A DNA stretch of 8,249 nucleotides from Xanthomonas translucens pv. translucens DSM 18974 (GCF_000331775.1 NZ_CAPJ01000175.1:1-8249); one strand, 5' to 3'; positions 1-5,042 are shown, numbered from the stretch's first letter. Numbers and translations are program-made. The notes: generated from the letters alone by a model not told the origin.

Positions 1-89
1 GGATGGCACAGGTCGATCTGGTTCTCCAGGCGAGAACGGAACAGGTCTTCGGCAGGACGATCATCAGCGGCGGGACGACGGTTGCGCAT
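1..89 (-). CDS. IS5-family transposase, N-terminal fragment (runs off the window)
   Basis: Reading the minus strand from the ATG at 89 gives a peptide beginning MRNRRPAADDRPAEDLFRSR and continuing LENQIDLCH to the window edge. The arginine-rich start followed by DLFRSRLENQIDL and a His is the usual beginning of IS5-type transposases, where this stretch precedes 'HELVRL' or 'HPLAVLA'-like sequence. The DDE catalytic residues of the family lie further on and are not in the window, so activity cannot be judged. The start follows a leader with no obvious strong ribosome binding site. Identification rests on 29 residues and on the mobile-element context. Confidence 0.55.
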   Translation of the reverse strand, partial: MRNRRPAADDRPAEDLFRSRLENQIDLCH

Positions 90-204
90 GCTCGGAAAGT
101 GCAAGAAAACCGCACAGAGACTAGCGAAAACTGGCAAGCACAGCACGCTTCGTCATGCTTCCAATGCTTGTTCTACAAGGCGATGCGGGGTTCTTCAGGG
201 GCGA
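1..204 (-). mobile_element. IS5-family insertion sequence, end fragment
   Basis: This is the 5' end of an IS5-like element read on the minus strand. It has the first 29 codons of a transposase (1-89) and about 115 bases of untranslated leader up to about 204. The outer boundary is inferred: to its right, the plus strand continues directly with in-frame codons of an IS3 orfA, beginning CTAAAAAAG at 205. IS5-group elements often duplicate a short CTAG/YTAR-like target, so CTAA at 205-208 could be one copy of the target duplication. The other end of the element lies outside the window, so neither the terminal repeats nor the duplication can be confirmed. Confidence 0.5.
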
Positions 205-270
205 CTAAAAAAGGCCGCAGCGTACTTTGCCAAGCTGTCCGGTGAGGTACGCGTTTATGCTCGACCATGA
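205..270 (+). pseudogene. IS3-family orfA, 3' remnant
   Basis: In the frame starting at 205, the sequence encodes LKKAAAYFAKLSG and then EVRVYARP before TGA at 268-270. 'ILKKAAAYFA' is the standard C-terminal signature of the IS3 helix-turn-helix/leucine-zipper protein OrfA. Upstream of 205 the reading frame no longer resembles OrfA, so the gene is cut at the IS5-like junction. The A6G heptamer at 207-213 is the classic slippery motif used by many IS3 elements to make the OrfAB fusion transposase. Here orfB does not lie in the -1 frame of this remnant: a -1 slip at the heptamer meets TGA at 243-245. Confidence 0.65.
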
Positions 271-1102
271 GTGGGAATTCGGCCTTCGAAGCATGTGTAA
301 GGTGTTTGGCCTGCACCCCAGCGGGTACTACGCCTGGCGAAGCAAGCCGATGTCGCCCCGTGCCAAGGATGACGCGCGTGTCCTGGGCCTGATCAAGCAG
401 TCCTGGCTGGAAAGTGGCGGGGTGTACGGTTACCGGAAGATCACCCGTGATCTGCGCGACTTGGGTGAATCGTGCGGCAAGCATCGGACGGCACGATTGA
501 TGCGGCACGAAGGCCTGCGGGCGCAGGTGGGCTATCACCGTCGGCCGGGCATGCACGGAGGGAAGCCGGCTATCGTCGCCAACAATGAGCTGGCGCGTCA
601 GTTCGATCCGGGCACTGCAAATCAGGCATGTGTGACCGACATCACCTACATCCGAACGCACGAAGGCTGGCTGTACCTGGCCGTGGTGCTGGATCTTTTC
701 TCAAGGAAGATCGTGGGTTGGGCGATGCACTCAACGATGCACACCGACGTGGTGCTGCAAGCCTTGATGATGGCCGTATGGCGACGTAAGCCGCCTGCGG
801 GGCTGCTAGTGCACTCGGATCAAGGCACGCAATTCACTGGGCACGACTGGCAAGATTTCCTGAAAGCACATGGCCTGGTCAGCAGCATGAGCCGGCGCGG
901 CAACTGTCACGACAACGCGGTCGCCGAGAGCTTCTTTCAGCTCCTCAAACGCGAGCGCATCAAGCGCAGGATTTACGTGACTGGCGAGGAAGCCAAGTCC
1001 GACGTCTTCAACTACATCGAGATGTTCTACAACACCAGACGACAGCACGGACACAACAACGGGCTGTCTCCGGTAGAGTTCGAAAAGCAACGATCAAAAT
1101 GA
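242..1102 (+). CDS. IS3-family transposase OrfB (DDE catalytic subunit)
   Basis: This 286-residue protein is the catalytic part of an IS3-family transposase. A helical N-terminal region (SMCKVFGLHPSGYYAW, about residues 18-32) is followed by an HTH_21-like segment (SGGVYGYRKITRDL, about 58-71). The rve integrase core carries Asp133 (VTDITYI), Asp193 (HSDQGTQF) and Glu229 (NAVAESFF), a DD35E spacing. The C-terminal YNTRRQHGHNNGLSPVEFE tail is typical of the family. The reading frame is intact, so the catalytic domain could still be made. The GTG at 242 is preferred because it gives the usual VRYAFMLDH start; TTG at 227 would add five residues. With orfA destroyed, the element is probably immobile unless helped in trans. 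Confidence 0.9.
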   Translation: MRYAFMLDHEWEFGLRSMCKVFGLHPSGYYAWRSKPMSPRAKDDARVLGLIKQSWLESGGVYGYRKITRDLRDLGESCGKHRTARLMRHEGLRAQVGYHRRPGMHGGKPAIVANNELARQFDPGTANQACVTDITYIRTHEGWLYLAVVLDLFSRKIVGWAMHSTMHTDVVLQALMMAVWRRKPPAGLLVHSDQGTQFTGHDWQDFLKAHGLVSSMSRRGNCHDNAVAESFFQLLKRERIKRRIYVTGEEAKSDVFNYIEMFYNTRRQHGHNNGLSPVEFEKQRSK

Positions 1103-1110
1103 GGCTTCGG

Positions 1111-1137
1111 GGTGTCTACAGAAGCCGGGGCGATTCA
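1111..1137 (+). repeat. Right terminal repeat of the IS3-family element
   Basis: The stretch starts GGTGTCTACAGAAGCC and ends GGGGCGATTCA, eight bases after the orfB stop. Its reverse complement starts TGAATCGCCCCGG, the form expected of an IS3 terminal inverted repeat. The partner repeat at the left end is not in the window, so this call rests on family resemblance and on position. Confidence 0.6.
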
Positions 1138-1251
1138 CACGCCGCCATCGCCAGCTACATCCATGGCTTCTACAATCCCACTCGCTTGCACTCGGCGCTT
1201 GGATACCTGTCCCCCAACGACTATGCCAAGACACTGAAGCCAGCCGCTTAA
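1138..1251 (+). pseudogene. IS3-family orfB, C-terminal remnant
   Basis: Thirty-seven codons encode a peptide containing AIASYIHGFYNPTRLHSALG, then YLSPNDYAKTLKPAA and TAA. The YIHGFYNPTRLHSALGYLSP block is the conserved C-terminal end of IS3-family OrfB proteins (compare YNTRRQHGHNNGLSPVEFE in the neighbouring element). It differs clearly in sequence from that neighbour, so it belongs to a different IS3 subgroup and is not a duplication. None of the DDE residues are present. The 5' part was separated by the insertion ending at 1137. Confidence 0.75.
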
Positions 1252-1291
1252 CCCGCTGCTTCTTGGCGTCCGTTCTTAGGGGACAGGTTCA
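1138..1291 (+). mobile_element. Right end of a second, older IS3-family element
   Basis: This fragment holds the 3' end of an orfB (stop at 1249-1251) and a terminus reading GGCGTCCGTTCTTAGGGGAC then AGGTTCA, ending at 1291. The reverse complement begins TGAACCTGTCCCCTAAG, a form common at the ends of IS3 elements. The left part is missing: the first IS3 element joins it at 1137/1138, in the middle of its coding sequence, so it probably served as the insertion target. Confidence 0.65.
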
Positions 1292-1799
1292 AGATGACGC
1301 AGCGCATGGGGATCTCCGGCAAAAGAATAGGAGCACGCTCAGCACTTGCTGCGCGTGCGCTCAGATCTCTTTTTGCTGTTCAAATCCACGCCGTGAAGGC
1401 GACATGCGACGCGTTCGGACGTCTATGCGACGTTGACGCGGTCGAACCGGATACTACCTCAGCGCGCCCGGGCTGGTGCCAGGCGGCGCCGATCGCCGAG
1501 TAGACGCTTTTCCTGCCCTGGCCGTGGTTTTCGCGCGCCGCTGCCAGCCGCGCCGCATGCCCTGCCCGCCTTGACCGGTGTGCTGGCCACGGCTCTCCTT
1601 TGCCGTGGCGCATCGGCCCATGCCGACAAAGGCCTCGAACACAAGCAACTGGCGGGGGCGCAGCACCTGCTCGATCAAGTGGCACGGCTCGCCGCTGCGG
1701 CGGCGGCTCCTGCAGCGGTTTCTGATATCCCGGCTGGGCAACTTTGATCTGCGCGCGATGCGTTAGTGGCAGAGCCGGTAGAGGTGCAGCGTACTGGAA
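1292..1799. other. GC-rich stretch with no recognised gene
   Basis: About 500 bases lie between the older IS3 right end and the protease stop codon. Several short open frames exist on both strands, but none has a recognisable domain, and overlapping frames are about equally open, as expected in GC-rich DNA. A minus-strand frame (roughly 1454-1741) contains a segment reading HLIEQVLRPRQLLVFEAFVG, which looks more protein-like than the rest. It may be a decayed gene, but I cannot name it. Confidence 0.4.
1331..1374 (+). terminator. Possible terminator hairpin downstream of the IS fragments
   Basis: GAGC and ACGC (1331-1338) plus CAGC (1340-1343) can pair with GCTG (1348-1351), GCGT (1353-1356) and GCTC (1359-1362) around an ACTT loop. 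That gives about 12 base pairs with one mismatch and a 2-base bulge. A run of five T follows about eight bases later (near 1370). The gap between stem and T-run makes this an imperfect intrinsic terminator. Confidence 0.3.
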
Positions 1800-3104
1800 T
1801 CAGTACAGCCGTAGGCCCAAGTCCACGATCTTGCCAATGGGGCTGAAAACCAGCGCGCCGCACCGGCCCGGTTCGACGCCCGCATAGGAAGCGCTCTTGA
1901 CGATGCCGTAGGCAATGTTTCCGTAGTGGACCGGCCCGCCGCTGTCACCACTGAAGCACGCCAGGTCGTCCCCTACGACCACCTTGTAGGCCCGGGGGTC
2001 ACAGACCTGTCCGTTGCAATCCTTGCTGCCAAAGCTCGCCGTGCTGCTCGACACGACGCCGCATGTCCACCCGGTCAGCAAGCCCCTGTGGCATACCCGA
2101 TCCCCAGGTACGGCGGCTGCGGTGGAGAGGATCACCACGCCGCAACTGGAACAGGTGTCCCTCGCAAAGACTTCTCCGAGTGGGCGGTAGCCCAAGACAG
2201 GGAAGGAATGCCATGCCAAGTCGTGCGTCGCATCGAATAGCTGGTCCTCGTACGTCAGCTTCGCAGTGACCTGCGCGCCGCTCGCCGCATCCGACCAGTT
2301 GCCGTACATGAGGTTCTTGCCACAGTGCGCCGCGGTGACCAGGCCCCACTTGGTGTTGTCCTTGTTCCGCACGATGAAGCCGCCGGTGCACTGGTGCCCG
2401 TTGTCCAGATTGAGGATCTGCGAGCCGCCCCGCACATAGGGTGACTCGGTCGTTGCCATTGGCGCACTCTGTGTCGGCAGCGTTGAGCTGGACGATTGCT
2501 CGGGCGACTCTTGTGGCTCGGATTCCATGGGGCCCGGCAGGAACTTGAACCTGACAGGCACGCCGAGCTGACGACTCAGCGCTGCGTTCTCCGCTTCGTA
2601 GGCAGCTTGCTCCTCCGCAGGGACGAAGACGTAAAGCACGATCGCAGCATCCACTTCATCGATACCCGTGCCCTGCAAGCCGGGCACCTGCTCCTGCAGG
2701 CGTGCTTGGTTCGCCGCCAGGACGGCGCTGATCTCGTCCAGCGTCTTGCCGGACACCAGCGTGAACTTGACCGGGATGGTTCCGTGCGGCGTGGACAACT
2801 CATGGATAGCGGGTAGCGGACCCTGCTTGAGCCGCAGCACGAGCTTGAATCCGTCGCGGCTATCGTCCCAGTACGAGGTATCGAGACGGTCGGCATAGTC
2901 CGCTTTGAAAGCCTCGATCTCCGGCCGCGCAAGCACCTGACGGAGCTCCAGGCGCCGCGAGGCTTCCGCTTCAGCCACGTGATTGTCCTTCGCGTAGCTG
3001 CGAGAGATGACCTCCAACTGTTCCAACGCTTTGGCATCCTGGGCCTGGGCGGTACTGGATAGCGCCATTGCGCAGGCTGCGACGAAAAGCCACGTGTGTC
3101 TCAT
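1800..3104 (-). CDS. Secreted chymotrypsin-fold serine protease (family S1) with N-terminal prosegment
   Basis: The 434-residue preproprotein starts at ATG 3104, which begins a signal peptide (MRHTWLFVAACAMALSSTAQA, cleavage near residues 21-22). An AAGGA sits ten bases upstream (3115-3119). Residues about 23-190 form a helical, charged prosegment (RSYAKDNHVAEAEASRRLEL, later FVPAEEQAAYEAE), like those that help related secreted proteases fold. A Ser/Gln/Pro/Thr-rich linker (about 193-222) leads to the protease domain. The triad is visible: His260 in TAAHC, Asp295 in THDLAW, Ser388 in GDSGGP. Cys239/Cys261, Cys338/Cys348 and Cys383/Cys415 sit where S1 disulfides are expected. It is probably exported by Sec and matured by loss of the prosegment. 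It resembles alpha-lytic/streptogrisin-type enzymes; substrate unknown. It is transcribed alone. Confidence 0.88.
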   Translation of the reverse strand: MRHTWLFVAACAMALSSTAQAQDAKALEQLEVISRSYAKDNHVAEAEASRRLELRQVLARPEIEAFKADYADRLDTSYWDDSRDGFKLVLRLKQGPLPAIHELSTPHGTIPVKFTLVSGKTLDEISAVLAANQARLQEQVPGLQGTGIDEVDAAIVLYVFVPAEEQAAYEAENAALSRQLGVPVRFKFLPGPMESEPQESPEQSSSSTLPTQSAPMATTESPYVRGGSQILNLDNGHQCTGGFIVRNKDNTKWGLVTAAHCGKNLMYGNWSDAASGAQVTAKLTYEDQLFDATHDLAWHSFPVLGYRPLGEVFARDTCSSCGVVILSTAAAVPGDRVCHRGLLTGWTCGVVSSSTASFGSKDCNGQVCDPRAYKVVVGDDLACFSGDSGGPVHYGNIAYGIVKSASYAGVEPGRCGALVFSPIGKIVDLGLRLY

Positions 3105-3149
3105 CGTTTGGTTGTCCTTGAATGTTGTTCCTGAAGGGCAGTTCCATTT

Positions 3150-3178
3150 ATTTTTCTTGTCGCCGACGCCCGTGTCAA
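3150..3178 (-). promoter_or_regulatory. Sigma70-type promoter of the serine protease gene
   Basis: On the minus strand a perfect TTGACA (3178-3173) is followed, after 17 bases, by AAAAAT (3155-3150), which matches four of six bases of the -10 consensus. The predicted transcript would start near 3143 and leave an untranslated leader of about 40 bases before ATG 3104. Confidence 0.5.
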
Positions 3179-3187
3179 GCGACACGG
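3170..3187. promoter_or_regulatory. Palindrome over the protease -35 box, candidate operator
   Basis: CCGTGTC (3170-3176) and GACACGG (3181-3187) form a perfect 7-base inverted repeat separated by AAGC. It covers the TTGACA of the protease promoter, the usual position for a repressor site or an activator that overlaps the -35. No regulator gene is in the window. Confidence 0.35.
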
Positions 3188-3259
3188 TTCCAGCATTCCA
3201 GCTTCCTTTTTCTCTCGACTTCAGGTGGCACCGAGGGCGGTTGGCGTGGACAACACATT

Positions 3260-3278
3260 CGTTATTCAAGTGATAACG
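3260..3278. repeat. Small inverted repeat upstream of the protease promoter
   Basis: CGTTAT (3260-3265) and ATAACG (3273-3278) flank a 7-base spacer, about 80 bases upstream of the protease -35. It could be a second regulator site, but six-base arms are close to what chance gives. Confidence 0.2.
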
Positions 3279-3351
3279 ATAGATCCCTAGAACGTCTTTC
3301 CATCCGGCTCGCTGCCGCCAACTGCACCACCGCATTCGCCGGCCAGATACA

Positions 3352-3396
3352 GGGCCAGAGGAAATATGCGTTTCAAACAGATATTTCCTCTGGCCC
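3352..3396. repeat. Perfect 16-base-pair palindrome, REP-like or bidirectional hairpin
   Basis: GGGCCAGAGGAAATAT (3352-3367) is followed by a 13-base loop and its exact reverse complement (3381-3396). The loop contains GTTTCAAAC, itself near-palindromic. GGGCCAGAG/CTCTGGCCC-ended hairpins resemble the REP palindromes mobilised by REP-associated tyrosine transposases in Xanthomonadaceae; that is recollection, not a match I could run. It sits just downstream of the stop of the truncated gene (3399-3497), marking the point where that gene was lost. As RNA it would form a strong hairpin on either strand, though no T-run follows. Confidence 0.6.
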
Positions 3397-3398
3397 CG

Positions 3399-3497
3399 TT
3401 ATTTGATATGCAGATATGCATCGTATCGACTCTCGGAGGTGACACCCACAGCGAAGTAGAGGGTCGCGCGCAACTCCTGATCTGTGAGCTTACTCAT
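3399..3497 (-). pseudogene. Truncated 5' end of a gene coupled to the lipoprotein; possible type IV secretion effector remnant
   Basis: ATG at 3497-3495 overlaps the lipoprotein stop (ATGA) and opens 32 codons, beginning MSKLTDQELRATLYFAVGVT and ending YLHIK before TAA at 3401-3399. A 4-base overlap is strong evidence for a translationally coupled partner. The frame stops three bases short of the large palindrome, so the rest was probably deleted when that sequence arrived. From memory, 'LTDQELRATLYFAVGVTSE' resembles starts of Xanthomonadaceae proteins with lysozyme-like and XVIPCD domains (killing effectors of the X-type T4SS), but this is unverified. A genuine 32-residue peptide is less likely. 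Confidence 0.45.
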
Positions 3498-3982
3498 TGT
3501 TCGTCCTCGGAATCCGTACAATCCTTGTCAAAAGGCACTTCCTTCCCTGCGATGTATGTATGAAGCGCGACGCTACGGAGGTAGTCGGAACCGTACTTCT
3601 GATATCGAACAAGTTGCCCATTTTCCAGCCGGAACTGATCGTCTGGCCCTGAGAACGCGGGGCATGCGGCGTAGCTCTTTCCCCCGTCATCGCTGCAGTA
3701 GCGGACATACAACGTGTCTCCACGCACTTGCCCCTGCAGTTGCCCATCATTGCCGTGGGCGTTCGTCGCCTCGCTCCAATCCCCCGTGACGCGATCGCCA
3801 TGCTGCTGCAAATGCAGGCTCAGATAGTGGCCCAAGTCGCATTTCTTGGCATAAGCCCACGCCCCGGAAAACGAAGGGGCCTTGCTCGCGGAAGCGGAGC
3901 TTGCACACGAGGTGATCGACCCCATCGCCACAACCAGCGCGGCCACGGGAAAGCACGGCCTGGATCGAACTTGCTCAGCCAT
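3494..3982 (-). CDS. Small secreted lipoprotein with four cysteines; candidate T4SS effector-immunity protein
   Basis: The 162-residue protein starts at ATG 3982, chosen because AAGGAG (3991-3996) lies eight bases upstream; a start at 4033 would place 17 extra residues before the signal peptide. Residues 1-25 form a positively charged then hydrophobic signal (FPVAALVVAMG) ending in a lipobox-like ITSC with Cys26, followed by a Ser/Ala spacer. The mature part (about 36-154) looks beta-rich (FSGAWAYAKKCDLGHYLSLH, GQVRGDTLYVRYCSDDGG), with Cys48, Cys96, Cys107 and Cys154 available for periplasmic disulfides. It has no enzymatic motif. It overlaps the start of a truncated gene by 4 bases. In Xanthomonadaceae, immunity lipoproteins (X-Tfi) precede their T4SS effectors this way, so this may be an orphan immunity gene; that role is inferred. 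Confidence 0.7.
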   Translation of the reverse strand: MAEQVRSRPCFPVAALVVAMGSITSCASSASASKAPSFSGAWAYAKKCDLGHYLSLHLQQHGDRVTGDWSEATNAHGNDGQLQGQVRGDTLYVRYCSDDGGKSYAACPAFSGPDDQFRLENGQLVRYQKYGSDYLRSVALHTYIAGKEVPFDKDCTDSEDEQ

Positions 3983-4077
3983 TTCGGTCACTCCTTGGAC
4001 ATGTCTGCGGCTCGTATGCGCGAAAGATAGCAACTAGGGGTGCGGCATTCCACACATCTCCTGCGAGATGAACCGGC

Positions 4078-4107
4078 AACGCTCCGCCAGCCCACAGGCA
4101 GAGCGTT
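4078..4107 (-). terminator. Inverted repeat downstream of the XAC0095-like gene, possible terminator
   Basis: AACGCTC (4078-4084) pairs with GAGCGTT (4101-4107). GCC (4086-4088) and GGC (4097-4099) extend the stem past one mismatch, around an 8-base loop. It lies about 25 bases beyond the stop at 4133 on the same strand. No T-run follows on the minus strand, so it would be a weak or factor-assisted terminator. Confidence 0.35.
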
Positions 4108-4132
4108 CTTGCCTCACCTCAGCCATGTGGGA

Positions 4133-4732
4133 TCAATGCAGCCGCCTGCCTCCCGCAGGCGACGCGCTCCCCTCCACCGCATAGACCGCCCGCTCCTCGC
4201 GTACGCCGTTGGGCGGGGGTTCGCGCAGCGGCTGGCGCTCGATCTGCAGCAGCAGCGCCCGCATCGCGTTGGCTGCATCGCAGAGCGTGTCCCCCACCTC
4301 TGGCAATGCCTGGCCGGCGCACGCTGCTGCATCGCCGGCCGCCACCACTCGGACATGGGCCGAGACGGTCTCGGCCAGCAGGTTGAGCCGGTCGAGTTGC
4401 GCCAGCGTGACGCGGAAGGCGCCGCCGCCCATGTCCGGCGCCACGGCGACGGTGGCAGCGGGCCGGGCGCCGTGCGTCGTGTCGGTCCGCTGCGCAGGAT
4501 AGGACAGCGCGTCCAGCACCAGCTCCACCTGGTCGGCCAACAGCTCCAGACAGACCGCCAGCTCGCCCATGCGCACTTTGGGCTCGGCGGCACGCTCCTC
4601 GTCCGGCGTGCGCGGCTGCGCCAGCCGGACCAGGAACCTCACGTGATCGCGCAGCTTCGCCAGCCGGAACTGGCTCTCCTCCGGCAGGAAATAGCCGGGC
4701 ATGTCTTCATCGTCCAAACGGTCGTACGCCAT
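4133..4732 (-). CDS. XAC0095-like family protein, function unknown, with internal duplication
   Basis: The 199-residue cytoplasmic protein starts at ATG 4732, with GAGGAGG (4738-4744) five bases upstream; a start at 4774 lacks such a site. The beginning (MAYDRLDDEDMPGYFLPEES, then QFRLAKLRDHVRFLVRLAQP) and the block MGELAVCLELLADQVELVLD match what I recall of the XAC0095 family, small helical proteins found in several copies in Xanthomonadaceae. No signal peptide or membrane segment is visible. The family unit seems to occur twice: residues about 14-76 (YFLPEESQFRLAKLRDHVRF ... ELLADQVELVLDAL) and about 106-165 (FRVTLAQLDRLNLLAETVSA ... DAANAMRALLLQIE) share helix pattern and spacing. The tail (170-199) is Pro/Arg/Gly-rich. 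No enzymatic motif is seen; function is unknown. It is probably expressed from the leader upstream. Confidence 0.7.
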   Translation of the reverse strand: MAYDRLDDEDMPGYFLPEESQFRLAKLRDHVRFLVRLAQPRTPDEERAAEPKVRMGELAVCLELLADQVELVLDALSYPAQRTDTTHGARPAATVAVAPDMGGGAFRVTLAQLDRLNLLAETVSAHVRVVAAGDAAACAGQALPEVGDTLCDAANAMRALLLQIERQPLREPPPNGVREERAVYAVEGSASPAGGRRLH

Positions 4733-4786
4733 CGTTGCCTCCTCGTTCCATGAAAGGGTCCGGCCGCCACGCATGGCGGACGGGAA

Positions 4787-4877
4787 GTCGGGAGGTTCGA
4801 AACCGCTAAGAGCCGGCGGGCGTATTTCCCCGAAGGGTGTTGTATTAGCCGCCCTCCCGACGCAGGCATCGCGTCGG
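4787..4877 (-). promoter_or_regulatory. Structured leader segment with two competing stems
   Basis: GTCGGGAGG (4787-4795) and CCTCCCGAC (4853-4861) are a perfect 9-base inverted repeat enclosing a segment that has its own CCC-TTCG-GGG type loop (near 4828-4837). CCGACGC (4857-4863) can instead pair with GCGTCGG (4871-4877) around a 7-base loop. The two stems share bases 4857-4861, so they exclude each other, as in attenuators and riboswitches. The segment ends about 55 bases upstream of the start codon it would control. Ligand or regulator unknown. Confidence 0.35.
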
Positions 4878-4899
4878 CTTGCGCCCGAGGCTCGGGCAC

Positions 4900-4929
4900 A
4901 AAAAACCCACCGGTTTGTCGGAGGTGGGT
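4900..4929 (-). terminator. Intrinsic terminator
   Basis: On the minus strand ACCCACC (4929-4923), an 11-base loop and GGTGGGT (4911-4905) are followed by an unbroken T-run (4905-4900). This is a textbook Rho-independent terminator. It lies about 115 bases beyond the stop of the restriction gene and about 170 bases before the start of the XAC0095-like gene on the same strand. It may therefore end the R-M operon, end a short RNA begun near 4960, or act as an attenuator. Confidence 0.8.
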
Positions 4930-4935
4930 ACCGCT

Positions 4936-4968
4936 CTTAGAGGAGTTTCGACGCTCCTTGAATCTAAG
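4936..4968 (-). repeat. Bulged hairpin just before the terminator
   Basis: CTTAG and AGGAG (4936-4945) pair with CTCCT (4954-4958) and CTAAG (4964-4968) around an 8-base loop, with a 5-base bulge on one side. As RNA this would be a stable 10-base-pair stem immediately 5' of the terminator on the minus strand. Confidence 0.45.
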
Positions 4969-4995
4969 ATGCCACCAAAATTCGCAGCCTGTCAA
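4966..4995 (-). promoter_or_regulatory. Promoter-like sequence reading towards the XAC0095-like gene
   Basis: A perfect TTGACA (4995-4990) precedes, after 18 bases, CATCTT (4971-4966), a weak -10 with three of six consensus bases. Transcription would start near 4960 and run straight into the hairpin and terminator. The -35 is convincing; the -10 is not. Confidence 0.3.
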
Positions 4996-5042
4996 GCCCA
5001 GATAAGCGGAAGGCTACTAGAGGTACAGACAGCACCTATATG

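Larger units (their letters stand above)
205..1137 (+). mobile_element. IS3-family element, left end missing (interrupted by the IS5-like element)
   Basis: The element holds the last codons of orfA (205-270), a complete orfB (242-1102) and a right terminus at 1137. The right end reads GGTGTCTACAGAAGCCGGGG and closes with CGATTCA. A GGTGTC start, a GC-rich core and a terminal CA are typical of right ends of IS3-family elements (TG...CA termini). Most of orfA and the left terminal repeat are absent from the window, displaced by the IS5-like insertion at about 204/205. Immediately right of 1137 lies the interior of another IS3-type orfB, so this element itself appears to have jumped into an older one. 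Confidence 0.75.
4733..5042 (-). other. Gene-free, hairpin-rich leader between the restriction gene and the XAC0095-like gene
   Basis: About 310 bases carry no convincing gene but several inverted repeats, best read on the minus strand. In order: a TTGACA (4995-4990), a bulged hairpin (4968-4936), an intrinsic terminator (4929-4900), a CCCGAG/CTCGGG palindrome (about 4884-4896), a 7-base-pair hairpin (4877-4857) and a 75-base structured segment (4861-4787), then the ribosome site and start of the XAC0095-like gene. The GC-rich composition matches the left half of the window, and the AT-rich island begins at its right edge. It may contain a small RNA or a regulated 5' leader. Confidence 0.45.

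Noticed and set aside
173..661. Minus-strand frame opposite the IS3 orfB
   Set aside because: It is a shadow of the DDE transposase; no domain is visible and the plus-strand frame has the full DD35E signature.
3105..3335. N-terminal extension of 77 residues on the protease frame
   Set aside because: It would bury the signal peptide starting at 3104, runs through the promoter-like TTGACA, and has no protein-like character.
4040..4753. Plus-strand frame of 237 codons
   Set aside because: It lies almost entirely antisense to the XAC0095-like gene, is Arg/His/Gln-rich as expected of a GC-rich shadow frame, and has no ribosome site.
4787..4861. tRNA-like segment (75 bases, closed by a 9-base stem, with GGTTTCGAACC near one end)
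   Set aside because: The TTCGAA loop does not sit on a proper T-arm stem, and no D-arm or anticodon arm with correct spacing is found.
4884..4896. CCCGAGGCTCGGG palindrome as a regulator operator
   Set aside because: It is short, lies directly beyond the terminator T-run, and is not placed relative to any promoter I can support.
4639..4995. Minus-strand frame of 118 codons across the leader
   Set aside because: It crosses the intrinsic terminator and the structured leader and overlaps the start of the XAC0095-like gene in another frame. It is better explained as a spurious frame.
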